Shown here piece by piece: positions 35,385 through 43,992 of a stretch of 64,000 bases of DNA. The notes beneath the pieces were generated by a model. The model had not been told where the DNA came from and searched no databases. It saw only the letters and a program-made list of their open reading frames with translations. Source of the stretch: Acidobacteriota bacterium (lineage in GTDB: Bacteria > Acidobacteriota > Vicinamibacteria > Vicinamibacterales > SCN-69-37); the NCBI GenBank assembly GCA_020853395.1, contig JADYYY010000002.1, positions 146,609 through 210,608 of the forward strand. Reading direction: 5' to 3'. The first letter of the stretch is position 1. Every line of letters begins with the position of its first letter. The position numbers were made by a program, and so were the translations under genes.

Positions 35385-35747
35385 ATGACGCGAACACTGG
35401 GAGCAGTTGCGGTGGCCGTGGCCCTGACCGGCGGCACGGTCTTCGGCCAGGCGCCCGATCCGAAGCTCGTCGATCAGGGCAAGAAGCTGTACGCCACGTA
35501 CAAGTGCGACAAGTGCCACATGATCGGCGGCAAGGGCAGCAAGAAGGGCCCGCTCGACGGCGTCGGCGCCAAGCTCTCTCCCACGGAGATCCGGCAGTGG
35601 CTCACGCATCCAGCCGAGATGGAGGCGAAGCTCGAGAAGCCGCCCAAGGGCACCGACTCGATGGCCAACGCGCTGAAGACGAAGAACATCGAGCCGGCCG
35701 AAGTCGACGCGCTGGTCGCCTACCTGCGCACGTTGACGAAGAAGTAG
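35385..35747 (+). CDS. small monoheme cytochrome c
   Basis: 120 aa secreted class I-like cytochrome. Signal peptide about 1-22, a single CDKCH at about 41-45 and a Met-containing segment (KGTDSMANALK) likely supplying the axial ligand. C-terminal helix VDALVAYLRTL. Third gene of the conduit operon, 16 bp after the barrel gene. A soluble periplasmic shuttle between the NapC-like protein and the decaheme cytochrome is the natural inference. Confidence 0.9.
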   Translation: MTRTLGAVAVAVALTGGTVFGQAPDPKLVDQGKKLYATYKCDKCHMIGGKGSKKGPLDGVGAKLSPTEIRQWLTHPAEMEAKLEKPPKGTDSMANALKTKNIEPAEVDALVAYLRTLTKK

Positions 35748-35765
35748 CGGCCAGACGAGGACGCG

Positions 35766-37091
35766 ATGACGCCAGACGACGCCCGAGACTCGGTGCCGAG
35801 GCTCGCCCGCAATCCGGTCTCGATCGCCGGCGCGTGGCTCACGACGCTGAGCGTCATCGCGTTCTGCGCCTACGTGGCGCTCGAGCAGTTCGGCCTGCTG
35901 GCGTCGCCCTACGCCGGGCTGTTCGGCTTCGTGTTCGCTCCGGCGTGCTTTCTCTTCGGTCTGCTGCTGATCCCGATTGGCATCGGGATCGAAGGACGCC
36001 GCCGGCGCCGCGGGCGCGCCGCCTGGCGATGGCCCGCGATCGATCTTTCGGACGCCCGCACGCGCACGGTGCTCGTGGCGATCGCAGGATTGACGATCAT
36101 CAATCTCGCCATCGTGTCGGTGGCGGGCGTCGGTCTCGTCCACTACTCCGAGTCCAACGAGTTCTGCGGGGGACTCTGCCACGTGCCCATGGAGCCCGAG
36201 GCCACCGCGCACGAGCAGAACGCCCACTCGCGGGTGGACTGCGTCGCGTGCCACGTCGGCCCCGGCGTGAGCGGCGCCGTGACGGCGAAGATGAACGGCA
36301 CCAGGCAGCTCTGGGGCGTGATCACCGGCAACTATCACCGGCCCATCCCGTCGCCGCGCGAGCGGATGCCGGTGCCTGGCCAGACCTGCAACCGTTGTCA
36401 TGCGCCCGTGGCGCCGGACCGCACCGTGCAGCGCGTCTTCCGCGAGCACAAAGACAACGAGACCAGCAGCGAGATCACCACCACGCTCCTGATGTACACG
36501 GGCAAGAACCACTGGCACGCCAGGCCGGACGTCGTCGTCGAGTTCGCCGCTGAAGCCGACGACCTGAAGACCATTCCGTACGTCAAGGTCACCGAGAACG
36601 GCAAGGTGACCGAGTACTTCGCGGAGGGCGTCACGGCGCCCCCGCAGGGTCGGCCGCTCGTCCGCATGGACTGCGTCGACTGCCACAACAGGCCGGCACA
36701 CACGCTGGCCCAGACGCCGGCCCAGGTCGTCGACCAGGCGATCGTGCGCCGCGAGATCGACACGGCCCTGCCGTTCGCCCGGAGCGAGATGGTCGAGGCG
36801 CTCGGCGCGGAGTACCCCGCCGGCACGGACGCGAGGCAGGCCATCGCCGCCAGGCTCACCGAGAAGTTCGGCACGAGCCCCGCGGCGAAGCAGGCGGTGG
36901 CGGTGGCGATCCGGCTCTACTCCGAGCACGTGTTCCCTCGCATGAACGTCACGTGGGACACGTACACGAACCAGCTCTTCCACATCGACGACACGGGCTG
37001 CTTCCGCTGTCATACCGACGAGCACAAGACGAAGGACGCCGAGCCCAAGGTGGTGCGACAGGATTGCGATCTCTGCCATCTCGAGCAGTAG
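35766..37091 (+). CDS. NapC/NirT-like inner-membrane multiheme cytochrome c
   Basis: 441 aa, larger than CymA/NapC (about 190-200). Three hydrophobic segments (about 20-45, 52-75, 98-125) precede a periplasmic multiheme domain. Heme motifs: an atypical CGGLCH (CX3CH, Cys134-His139), then CVACH, CNRCH, CVDCH, CFRCH and CDLCH. Role in known relatives: quinol oxidation and electron delivery to periplasmic cytochromes. Fourth and last gene of the operon, 18 bp after the small cytochrome. With the upstream genes it completes a quinol-to-outside path. Confidence 0.88.
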   Translation: MTPDDARDSVPRLARNPVSIAGAWLTTLSVIAFCAYVALEQFGLLASPYAGLFGFVFAPACFLFGLLLIPIGIGIEGRRRRRGRAAWRWPAIDLSDARTRTVLVAIAGLTIINLAIVSVAGVGLVHYSESNEFCGGLCHVPMEPEATAHEQNAHSRVDCVACHVGPGVSGAVTAKMNGTRQLWGVITGNYHRPIPSPRERMPVPGQTCNRCHAPVAPDRTVQRVFREHKDNETSSEITTTLLMYTGKNHWHARPDVVVEFAAEADDLKTIPYVKVTENGKVTEYFAEGVTAPPQGRPLVRMDCVDCHNRPAHTLAQTPAQVVDQAIVRREIDTALPFARSEMVEALGAEYPAGTDARQAIAARLTEKFGTSPAAKQAVAVAIRLYSEHVFPRMNVTWDTYTNQLFHIDDTGCFRCHTDEHKTKDAEPKVVRQDCDLCHLEQ

Positions 37092-37170
37092 CGGGCGCAC
37101 GCATCGCCGCACGCGCGCCTCGCAGAGGCCGCATGGTCACCGGGCGTAGGGAACGTCGTTCGCGCGCCCT

Positions 37171-38010
37171 ATGCACGCCGTAATCGGAGGCCTCGGCAAG
37201 TCCGGGACGACGGCCCTCTTCTACGCGGTTCGTGCAGGCATGCCGCCCGGCACGCGCTATCTCTTCGAGCCGACGACGTATCGTCCGACATCGGCCACGC
37301 ACGTGCTGGCCAAGATCCTCGCGCAGCGCGGCGTGAACTGGCGCTCGTTTCGTGGCTTCGACCGCAAGGTCGTCATCCTCAGGGATCCTCGCGACCAGCT
37401 CGTCAGCTTCGTGCTGTACGCCGTGTACAACCACCCGAGGCCGCTGACCGACGCGGAGGCCACCTCCCTGCTCGATCTGCTGGCGCAGAAGGAGCGGGAC
37501 GGCCGGAGCGTGCCGTTTCGGCGCATCTCCGAGGCGGTCGAGCGCATCACCCGCGCGGACCATCGCGCCGTGCTCGGCGAGCGGTACGCCCTCTGTTGCC
37601 GTCATCTCGAGGAGGACCCCGGCTTCTTCAGGGTCCGCTACGACGACTTCCTGGCGGGCCGCACCGAGGCCCTCGCCGACTACCTCGGTGTCTCCGTCGC
37701 CCATCGAGTCACGGTGCCGCCCTCGCTCCGGCGCGTGGAACGCACGAAGGGCACGGGCGACTGGCGCAACTGGTTCACGCCGGAAGACGTCGCGCACTTC
37801 CGCCCGGACCTTGCCGGCGTGATGCGGACGTTCGGGTTCGAGGATGCCTGGGACCTGCCCGGCACGCCCGCCGTGTCGCCGCAACACGGCAGCGACTATC
37901 TCCGGCGCTTGATCGACGCCCAACGAGAGCGCACGCGGTGGTCGTCCCGCTGGAAGCGCGGCATGGCGAGGCTCGCGCGATGGGCGCAGGACCGGATCGT
38001 CAGCTCGTAG
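37171..38010 (+). CDS. sulfotransferase family protein
   Basis: 279 aa. The N-terminal PAPS-binding loop GGLGKSGTTAL and the 3'-phosphate motif VVILRDPRDQLVSFVLYAVYNHP are diagnostic of the PAPS-dependent fold. Probably sulfates a lipid, polysaccharide or small molecule; acceptor unknown. Its 3' end overlaps the convergent transhydrogenase gene by 11 bp. The start ATG 37171 leaves the PAPS loop almost at the N-terminus, as is usual. Confidence 0.83.
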   Translation: MHAVIGGLGKSGTTALFYAVRAGMPPGTRYLFEPTTYRPTSATHVLAKILAQRGVNWRSFRGFDRKVVILRDPRDQLVSFVLYAVYNHPRPLTDAEATSLLDLLAQKERDGRSVPFRRISEAVERITRADHRAVLGERYALCCRHLEEDPGFFRVRYDDFLAGRTEALADYLGVSVAHRVTVPPSLRRVERTKGTGDWRNWFTPEDVAHFRPDLAGVMRTFGFEDAWDLPGTPAVSPQHGSDYLRRLIDAQRERTRWSSRWKRGMARLARWAQDRIVSS

Positions 38011-39448
38011 CAGGCGCGGCCGCGTCCCGCGCACGTTCGGCAAGGCTCCGCCGTTGCTCTTCGGCCAGCGCCTTGAGCGCGGCATGCCGGTACATGTCCG
38101 ACAGCGTCGGGTAGTTGTACGGCATCTCCGCGATGTCGTGAGCCGACGCCCCTGACCTCAGAAACGCCTCGCCGATGTGCACGAGCTCGCTCGCGCCGCT
38201 CCCCACGAGGTGCGTGCCGGCCAGCTTGAGCGCCGGCCGCTCGAAGATCAGCTTGAGCATGCCGCCCGATTCTCCGAGGATCTGCCCGCGCGGGTTCTTC
38301 TCGTACTGAGCCCGGCCGATGACGTGGTCGGTCCCGTTCGCGATCATCGCTTCCTCCGTCTCCCCGATGTAGGCCACTTCGGGGATCGAGTAGATCGCGA
38401 ACGGCAGCACCTTGCTGCGGCCCTTTGGCCCGGGAATGCCGAGCGCGTGCCGCATGGCCTGCCGTCCCTGCTCCATCGAGGTGCTGGCGAGCGCCGGGTA
38501 GCCGATTACGTCTCCGACGGCGTAGATGTGCGGGTGCGTGGTCTGGTAGTGCTCGTTCACCGTCAGCAGCCCGTACTTGCCCGGCACGATGCCCAACGTG
38601 CCAAGGCCCAGGTCGTTCGTATTGCCGTCACGGCCGACGCAGTACAGCAGCACGTCCGCCTCGAGCTCGCGGCCGGACTGGGTCGAACACCGCACGCGCG
38701 GGGGTGTGCCGCCGATCCGATCGATGCGCGCGTAGCGATCCGACGAGATGAACGTGATGCCGAGCCGTTGCAGCTCGGTCGTCAGCGCGCCGACGATCTC
38801 GCGGTCGAGGTATGGCAGCAGCCGATCGCGCGTATCGACGAGCGTGACCGCGATGCCCAGCGCCGCGAAGATGCTCGCGTACTCGACGCCGACCACGCCC
38901 GCGCCGAGAACCGTCATCGTCCTCGGCATGCGCGGCAGGTGCAAGATGGTTTCGGAGTCGAACACGGTCTCGCCGTCGAACGGCACGTCGTCGGGCCGGT
39001 TCGGACGGGAGCCGGTCGCGATGACGAAGACACCGGCGGTGACCGAGCGCGTCTCGGCGCCGCCCGGCGGCGTGACGGCGATGGCGCCGGGACCGGCGAA
39101 CCGGCCATGGCCCTTGATCACCTCGACGCCGTATCGCCGGAGCGATTCGTTGATCGACTCGAGCTCCTGCTGCACGACGGTGCGCTCGCGGAACATGAAG
39201 TCCGCCACCGTCAGCTCGGGCCCGACGTCGTAGCGGATGCCGTGAAGCCGGTGCCTCGTGAGCTGATAGAAGAAGACTGCGCTCTCACGAAGGGTCTTGG
39301 ACGGCAAGGTGCCCCAGTTGACCCGGTTTCCGCCGACGGCGTGCGCACGCTCGATCACGGCGACGCGCTTCTGCGCCCGCGCCGCCTGGATGGCGGCTCT
39401 CTCTCCCGCCGGCCCGCACCCGAGCACGACGACGTCGTAGTGCGACAT
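38000..39448 (-). CDS. sthA: soluble pyridine nucleotide transhydrogenase
   Basis: 482 aa flavoprotein of the disulfide-reductase fold that equilibrates NADH and NADPH pools. FAD loop VVVLGCGPAGERAA; second Rossmann motif VLGAGVVGVEYASIFAALG; dimer domain EVAYIGETEEA. The redox-active CxxxxC is missing: the region reads GGNRVNWGTLPSKTL, like SthA (which has Thr in the second position) rather than lipoamide or glutathione reductase. ATG 39448 has GAGGG upstream and TACAAT (39470-39475, minus strand) as a likely -10. Confidence 0.9.
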   Translation of the reverse strand: MSHYDVVVLGCGPAGERAAIQAARAQKRVAVIERAHAVGGNRVNWGTLPSKTLRESAVFFYQLTRHRLHGIRYDVGPELTVADFMFRERTVVQQELESINESLRRYGVEVIKGHGRFAGPGAIAVTPPGGAETRSVTAGVFVIATGSRPNRPDDVPFDGETVFDSETILHLPRMPRTMTVLGAGVVGVEYASIFAALGIAVTLVDTRDRLLPYLDREIVGALTTELQRLGITFISSDRYARIDRIGGTPPRVRCSTQSGRELEADVLLYCVGRDGNTNDLGLGTLGIVPGKYGLLTVNEHYQTTHPHIYAVGDVIGYPALASTSMEQGRQAMRHALGIPGPKGRSKVLPFAIYSIPEVAYIGETEEAMIANGTDHVIGRAQYEKNPRGQILGESGGMLKLIFERPALKLAGTHLVGSGASELVHIGEAFLRSGASAHDIAEMPYNYPTLSDMYRHAALKALAEEQRRSLAERARDAAAPATS

Positions 39449-39521
39449 CGATGGTCCCTCGCGCCCTGCATTGTATCGGGCTCTGGCGATCGCCTGGCGC
39501 AGTACAATCGCCGCGCCCACG

Positions 39522-40400
39522 ATGATGCGCCGGTCTCTCGCCGCGTCGCTTCTCGCCGTCGCGTGTCCAGCGCTCGCGCTGCTGGCCGTCGGCCAGCCGC
39601 CCGCTCGCGCGCAAGCCGCGTCCTTCACGCTGGTCGCCGAATTCGCCGCGCCGGAGGCAGGACAGGGCGTCGCGGTCGATCGCGATTCGTTCTACGCGGT
39701 GGACAGCCGCGCGATCGCGAGGTACGACAAGCGGACGGGGACCCGCCGCGCGCGCTGGCAGGAAGAAGCCGACGGGCCGATCACGCACTTGGACGGCGCG
39801 GTCGTTCTGGATGGGCGGCTGTATGCGGCCCACTCGAACTACCCGCAGTGGCCGATGACGAGCTCGCTCGAGATCTGGGACGCGGCCAGCCTGGCCCACA
39901 TCGGAAGCCGTAGTTTCGGCATCAACTGGGGCTCGCTCACCTGGGCCGACTTCCACGACGGTGCCTGGTGGATGACGTTCGCGAACTACGATCAGCCGGT
40001 CGGGCCCGACGGCGCGCCGTACGGCCGCACGGCGGCGACGCAGTTGATCAAGTTCACGTCCGACTTCCGCATGCTCGAAGGCTGGGTCCTGCCGAAGGCC
40101 GTGCTGAGCCGTCTCGGCGTGATGAGCAATTCGGGGGGCTCGTGGGGTCCGGACGGGTGGCTCTACCTGACGGGTCACGATCCGGCGGAGGTCTACCGGA
40201 TGCGCCTGCCCAAGGCCGGCTCCGTGCTCGAGCTGGCGGACATCGTGCCGCTGCCGATTCGCGGACAGGGACTGGCCTGGGATCGCACGTCGCCCGGCGT
40301 GTTGTACACGACGTTCCGGGCGACCGCGGAGGAGCGCCGCGCGGGAGGCGGCAACAAGGTCCGCGTGTTTCGAATGACGAAGGCCGCGCCGGGTTCCTGA
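39522..40400 (+). CDS. secreted protein of unknown function, propeller-like
   Basis: 292 aa. Signal peptide MMRRSLAASLLAVACPALALLAVGQ...ARA. The mature part has repeated strand motifs with Trp and Asp (GVAVDRDSFYAVDSRAIARYD, SLEIWDAASL, GGSWGPDGWLYLTGHDPAEVYRM, GQGLAWDRTSPGVLYTTF) consistent with a beta-propeller. I do not recognise a named family. TACAAT at 39503-39508 may be its -10. Divergent from sthA. Confidence 0.65.
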   Translation: MMRRSLAASLLAVACPALALLAVGQPPARAQAASFTLVAEFAAPEAGQGVAVDRDSFYAVDSRAIARYDKRTGTRRARWQEEADGPITHLDGAVVLDGRLYAAHSNYPQWPMTSSLEIWDAASLAHIGSRSFGINWGSLTWADFHDGAWWMTFANYDQPVGPDGAPYGRTAATQLIKFTSDFRMLEGWVLPKAVLSRLGVMSNSGGSWGPDGWLYLTGHDPAEVYRMRLPKAGSVLELADIVPLPIRGQGLAWDRTSPGVLYTTFRATAEERRAGGGNKVRVFRMTKAAPGS

Positions 40401-40478
40401 CGCGACGCTGTACCCAGGCTCGCCGTACGGCTGAAACCCAGGGCGCTTGGACCCACATCGGGGCCGATGAACGACAAC

Positions 40479-40506
40479 GGCCCGATCGACGACGTCGAAT
40501 CAGGCC
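40479..40506 (-). terminator. hairpin downstream of tRNA-Pro
   Basis: Imperfect 8-bp stem (GGCCTGAT with ATCGGGCC, one G-U pair) starting 10 nt beyond the tRNA 3' end and followed by GTTGTCGTT on the minus strand. Confidence 0.4.
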
Positions 40507-40515
40507 CGTGTTTAT

Positions 40516-40592
<77 letters not shown>

Positions 40593-40658
40593 ACCCACGA
40601 ACCCATTGATCTTATCCCACGCGTGGACGGATCGCATCCGACGTCGGGCACATCGGGC

Positions 40659-41189
40659 TCATCGGCGCGACACCTTGGCCTTCGCTGTTCGGCTGGCAGG
40701 CTTGGCTTTCGCGTGAGGTCTGACCCGCCCGCGCTCAGCGGAGCGCGCCGGCCGGGGTTCGCTGGCATCCGGCGCATCGCCGGCGAGCCCGGCACCGCCG
40801 GACAGCACGTTCAGCATCCAGTGCAGATCGCGGCGCACCTGCTGCAGTTCCTGCCGGAGCGCTTCGTCGGCGAGCGCCGACATGTCGGCGTCGGCGTCGG
40901 GCGCCGCCTGCGGCAGCAGCCCTTCCTCGGCCATGCGGCGGCGCGCGCCGGCGAGCGTCAGCCCGTCCACGAACAGCAGCCGCTTGATGAGCAGGACGCG
41001 TTCGACGTCGCCGCGTCGATAGAGACGCGGCCCCTGGGACGTCTTCGACACGCCGAGGTCGGGGAACTCGGCTTCCCAGGTGCGCAACACGTACGGCTGC
41101 AGCCCGGCGAGCTCGCAAACTTCCTGCGCTCTGAAGACCGGTCGGTTCGGAATCTCGACGCCGTCCACGTGCGCGGCCGAGTATAACAA
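40659..41189 (-). CDS. MerR-type HTH transcriptional regulator
   Basis: 176 aa. Winged helix of the MerR family at about 17-85 (FRAQEVCELAGLQPYVLRTWEAEFP then GPRLYRRGDVERVLLIKRLL and TLAGARRRM). A short acidic region and helix follow (about 105-130), then a basic Lys/Arg/Ala C-terminal tail. No Cys-based metal site is visible. The start is a TTG at 41189, 7 bp after the der stop, or a GTG at 41168. The close spacing suggests co-transcription with der. Target genes unknown. Confidence 0.82.
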   Translation of the reverse strand: MLYSAAHVDGVEIPNRPVFRAQEVCELAGLQPYVLRTWEAEFPDLGVSKTSQGPRLYRRGDVERVLLIKRLLFVDGLTLAGARRRMAEEGLLPQAAPDADADMSALADEALRQELQQVRRDLHWMLNVLSGGAGLAGDAPDASEPRPARSAERGRVRPHAKAKPASRTAKAKVSRR

Positions 41190-41195
41190 GCCGGA

Positions 41196-42548
41196 CTACG
41201 CCTTCGTGCGGGTTCTGCGGCGGACTTTCAGCCGGATCGGCGTCCCGACGAAGCCGAAGGCCTCCCTGAGCTGGTTGACGAGGAAGCGTTCGTACGAGAA
41301 ATGGAACTCCGTGGCGACGTTCGTGAAGAGCACGAACGTCGGCGGTTCGGTGCCCGTCTGCGCGCCGTAGAGGATGCGCACTTCCCTGCTGCCCTTGCTC
41401 GTCGGAGGGTGCGCCGTGGTGACGGTCTCGAGGAACCGGTTCAGGTCGGCCGTCGAGACGCGCCGTTTTCGGGCCTCCGCCACCTCGTCGACGAGCTCCA
41501 TGAGCCGCGGCGTGTGCTCGCCGGTCAGCGCCGAGATGTGCACGATCGGCGCGTACTCGAGGAACTTCAACTGGAACCGCAGCCGGTCGTCGAAGGCGCG
41601 CACCCAGTCCTGCCCGCGGCCTCGCACGAGGTCCCACTTGTTGACGGCGATGACGATCCCGCAACCGGCCGCTTCGGCCTCGCCCGCGATGGCACCGTCA
41701 CGATCGCTCGCCCCTTCGGTCGCGTCGATGACGAGCACGACGACGTCGGCCGCCGCCATGGCGCGCCTGGAGAGCACGACGCTGACCGCCTCGACCTGAC
41801 CGGCAGCGGCCACGCGCCCTGGGCGGCGGATGCCCGCCGTGTCGAGCACGCGGAACTGACGTTTCCGCCAGCGCAGCACCGACTCGACGGCGTCCCTGGT
41901 CGTGCCGGGCAGGTCGCTGACCATCATCCGCTGTTCGCGCAGCAGGCGGTTCACGAGCGATGACTTGCCAACGTTCGGACGGCCGACGATGGCGATCGCC
42001 GTGTCGTCGGGCGCCGCCTCGGCGGCATGCCGGGACGCCGCCGGGAGGCGGCTTCCGACCTCATCGAGCAGTTCGTACACGCCGTGGCCGTGCTCGGCGG
42101 AGATCTCGAACGCCGGCTCGAATCCCATCCGGTAGAAGTCGACCACGTTCCCCTGCGAGCGCCGGTCGTCGGTCTTGTTGATCGCCAGGAGCACCGGCTT
42201 ACCTTCCGCACGCAGCCGGCGGGCGATCTCCTCGTCGCCCGGTACGAGGCCCTCGCGCGCATCGAGCACGAAGACGACCAGGTCCGCCGCAGCCAGCGCC
42301 TTGAGACCGTGCTCGACGACCTGGTCGTGAAGCGGGTCGGTGGTCGCACCGAACAGCCCGCCGGTGTCGACGAGCGTGAACGGACGGTCCTTCCAGGCGG
42401 CCGCCGCTTCGATGACGTCCCGCGTCGTGCCCGCGACCGGCGCCACGATCGAGCGGCGCCTGCCGGTAATCCGGTTGAAGAGCGTAGATTTGCCGACGTT
42501 CGGTCGGCCGACCAGCACCACGCTGGGGCCCTGCGGGCGGCGCGCCAT
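41196..42548 (-). CDS. der: ribosome biogenesis GTPase Der (EngA)
   Basis: 450 aa with the tandem GTPase domains unique to Der: GRPNVGKSTLFN and DTGG (first), GRPNVGKSSLVN and DTAG (second), with NKTD and NKWD specificity motifs. C-terminal KH-like domain to the end (VRRRTRTKA). Needed for 50S assembly. ATG 42548 is set by the family start; the longer reading adds 7 non-conserved residues. Divergent from the HU gene. Confidence 0.97.
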   Translation of the reverse strand: MARRPQGPSVVLVGRPNVGKSTLFNRITGRRRSIVAPVAGTTRDVIEAAAAWKDRPFTLVDTGGLFGATTDPLHDQVVEHGLKALAAADLVVFVLDAREGLVPGDEEIARRLRAEGKPVLLAINKTDDRRSQGNVVDFYRMGFEPAFEISAEHGHGVYELLDEVGSRLPAASRHAAEAAPDDTAIAIVGRPNVGKSSLVNRLLREQRMMVSDLPGTTRDAVESVLRWRKRQFRVLDTAGIRRPGRVAAAGQVEAVSVVLSRRAMAAADVVVLVIDATEGASDRDGAIAGEAEAAGCGIVIAVNKWDLVRGRGQDWVRAFDDRLRFQLKFLEYAPIVHISALTGEHTPRLMELVDEVAEARKRRVSTADLNRFLETVTTAHPPTSKGSREVRILYGAQTGTEPPTFVLFTNVATEFHFSYERFLVNQLREAFGFVGTPIRLKVRRRTRTKA

Positions 42549-42585
42549 CGCCCGCAGTGTACGCCACAAGCGAGAGGGGCGCGAC

Positions 42586-42614
42586 TTGACAGGCTAAGTA
42601 TGTTTCTTTATCGT
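42586..42614 (+). promoter_or_regulatory. sigma-70-type promoter of the HU gene
   Basis: TTGACA (42586-42591), 17-nt spacer, TATCGT (42609-42614). Perfect -35 and optimal spacing in an AT-rich patch rare in this window. Likely a strong constitutive promoter. Confidence 0.7.
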
Positions 42615-42643
42615 CACTTACAAGGATTCCGGCGTCCTGGCTC

Positions 42644-42925
42644 ATGATCAAGGTCGATATCGTCAACGAAGTGTCGCGGCTCGCCGACATCACCAAAGTC
42701 AAGGCTGAACTGGCGGTCGACGCGGTGTTCGACGCCATGCGCGCGTCCATGATGCGCGGCGAGCGGATCGAGCTGCGCGGCTTCGGCGTGTTCCAGGTCA
42801 AACCTCGCAAGCGCGGCATCGGCCGAAATCCACGGACCGGGAAGGAAGTGCGGATTCCCCCTGGACGGACGATCCGGTTCAAGCCGGGCAAGGAGCTCCA
42901 GAACATCGGCGGTCCACCGGAGTGA
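42644..42925 (+). CDS. HU/IHF family DNA-binding protein
   Basis: 93 aa nucleoid protein. MIKVDIVNEVSRLADITKVKAE forms the helical body; the beta-arm contains GRNPRTGKEVRIPPGRTIRFKPGKEL with the RNPRTG and IPP tip that kinks DNA. HU or IHF cannot be told apart by eye. An AAGGAT lies rather far upstream (19 nt) of ATG 42644. Its stop overlaps the GTG start of the membrane protease gene (GTGA). Confidence 0.95.
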   Translation: MIKVDIVNEVSRLADITKVKAELAVDAVFDAMRASMMRGERIELRGFGVFQVKPRKRGIGRNPRTGKEVRIPPGRTIRFKPGKELQNIGGPPE

Positions 42926-43893
42926 CGGACTTCAGGCAGTCCGAGCCCGAACGTCGCCTTCCGTCGTGGGACGGTTCCCCAGGATCGCCCGGCGTGCCCG
43001 ACCCCTTCGCCTGGATTCCAGTGCGCCGGCGGAAGTTCCAGCACCCGTACGGCCGGCATCTCGTCTTCTTCCTGCTCACGCTGTTCACGACGTCGTTCAC
43101 GCCCGCCTGGATGGCGCTGTTCGCCGGCCTCAACCCGTTGCCGCTGTTCACGTGGCCGGTCTTCCTCAACGGCCTCTGGTACTCCATCCCGGTCCTGCTG
43201 ATCCTCAGCGCGCACGAGTTCGGGCACTACTTCGCGTGCCGGCATCACGACGTCGACGCGACGTTGCCCTACTTCCTGCCGGCCCCGCTGCCGTTGACGG
43301 GGACCTTCGGCGCCGTGATTCGGATTCGCGAGGCGTTCCCATCGAAGCGGGCGCTCTTCGACATCGGCGTCGCCGGGCCGCTCGGCGGCTTCGTCGTGCT
43401 GGTCCCGCTGCTCTATTGGGGCATCACGATGTCGCACGTCGGCCCGGCTGGCGACGGCGGCCTCACCCTCGGCGAACCGCTGCTCTGGAAGTGCCTCGAG
43501 TGGTTACATTTCGGGGTGCTGCCCGACGGTCAGGACGTGTACGTCCATCCCGTCGGGTTGGCCGCATGGTGGGGCATGCTCGCGACGGCGCTCAACCTGC
43601 TGCCGTTCGGTCAGCTCGACGGCGGTCACATCATGTACGCGAGCGTCGGCCGCCGGGCCACGCTCCTCTCGGCGCTGACGCTCGGCGGCGTGGTGGCGCT
43701 GGCCTTCGGTTCCTCGAGCTGGGTCTCGATGGCCGTGATGATGACGGTGATGGCCTTCATCTTCGGCTTCCGCCATCCACGCATCGTGGACGAGCACGAG
43801 CCGCTCGATCGCCGCCGGCAGGTGGTCGCGCTCCTCGCGGCGTTCGTCTTCGTCATCTGCTTCACGCCCGTCCCGATCGAGATACTCCAGTAG
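42922..43893 (+). CDS. site-2 protease family (M50) membrane metalloprotease
   Basis: 323 aa polytopic inner-membrane protein. Zinc motif HEFGH in LILSAHEFGHYFACR (about 92-105) and the distal NLLPFGQLDGGH with the third metal ligand Asp (about 229-240). The GVAGPLGGF loop between is typical. No PDZ domain is seen, so it belongs to the short M50 group like those of cyanobacteria and plants. GTG 42922 overlaps the HU stop codon, implying translational coupling. Substrate unknown. Confidence 0.9.
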   Translation: MTDFRQSEPERRLPSWDGSPGSPGVPDPFAWIPVRRRKFQHPYGRHLVFFLLTLFTTSFTPAWMALFAGLNPLPLFTWPVFLNGLWYSIPVLLILSAHEFGHYFACRHHDVDATLPYFLPAPLPLTGTFGAVIRIREAFPSKRALFDIGVAGPLGGFVVLVPLLYWGITMSHVGPAGDGGLTLGEPLLWKCLEWLHFGVLPDGQDVYVHPVGLAAWWGMLATALNLLPFGQLDGGHIMYASVGRRATLLSALTLGGVVALAFGSSSWVSMAVMMTVMAFIFGFRHPRIVDEHEPLDRRRQVVALLAAFVFVICFTPVPIEILQ

Positions 43894-43992
43894 CGGCCCT
43901 TCGCTTGGGCCTGTCGGCATGCCGCACGCGCCGACTCCGGCCGTCGAGCCCTCACAGCGCAATGCCCAAGGGACCCAGGGTCCACGCAAGCA

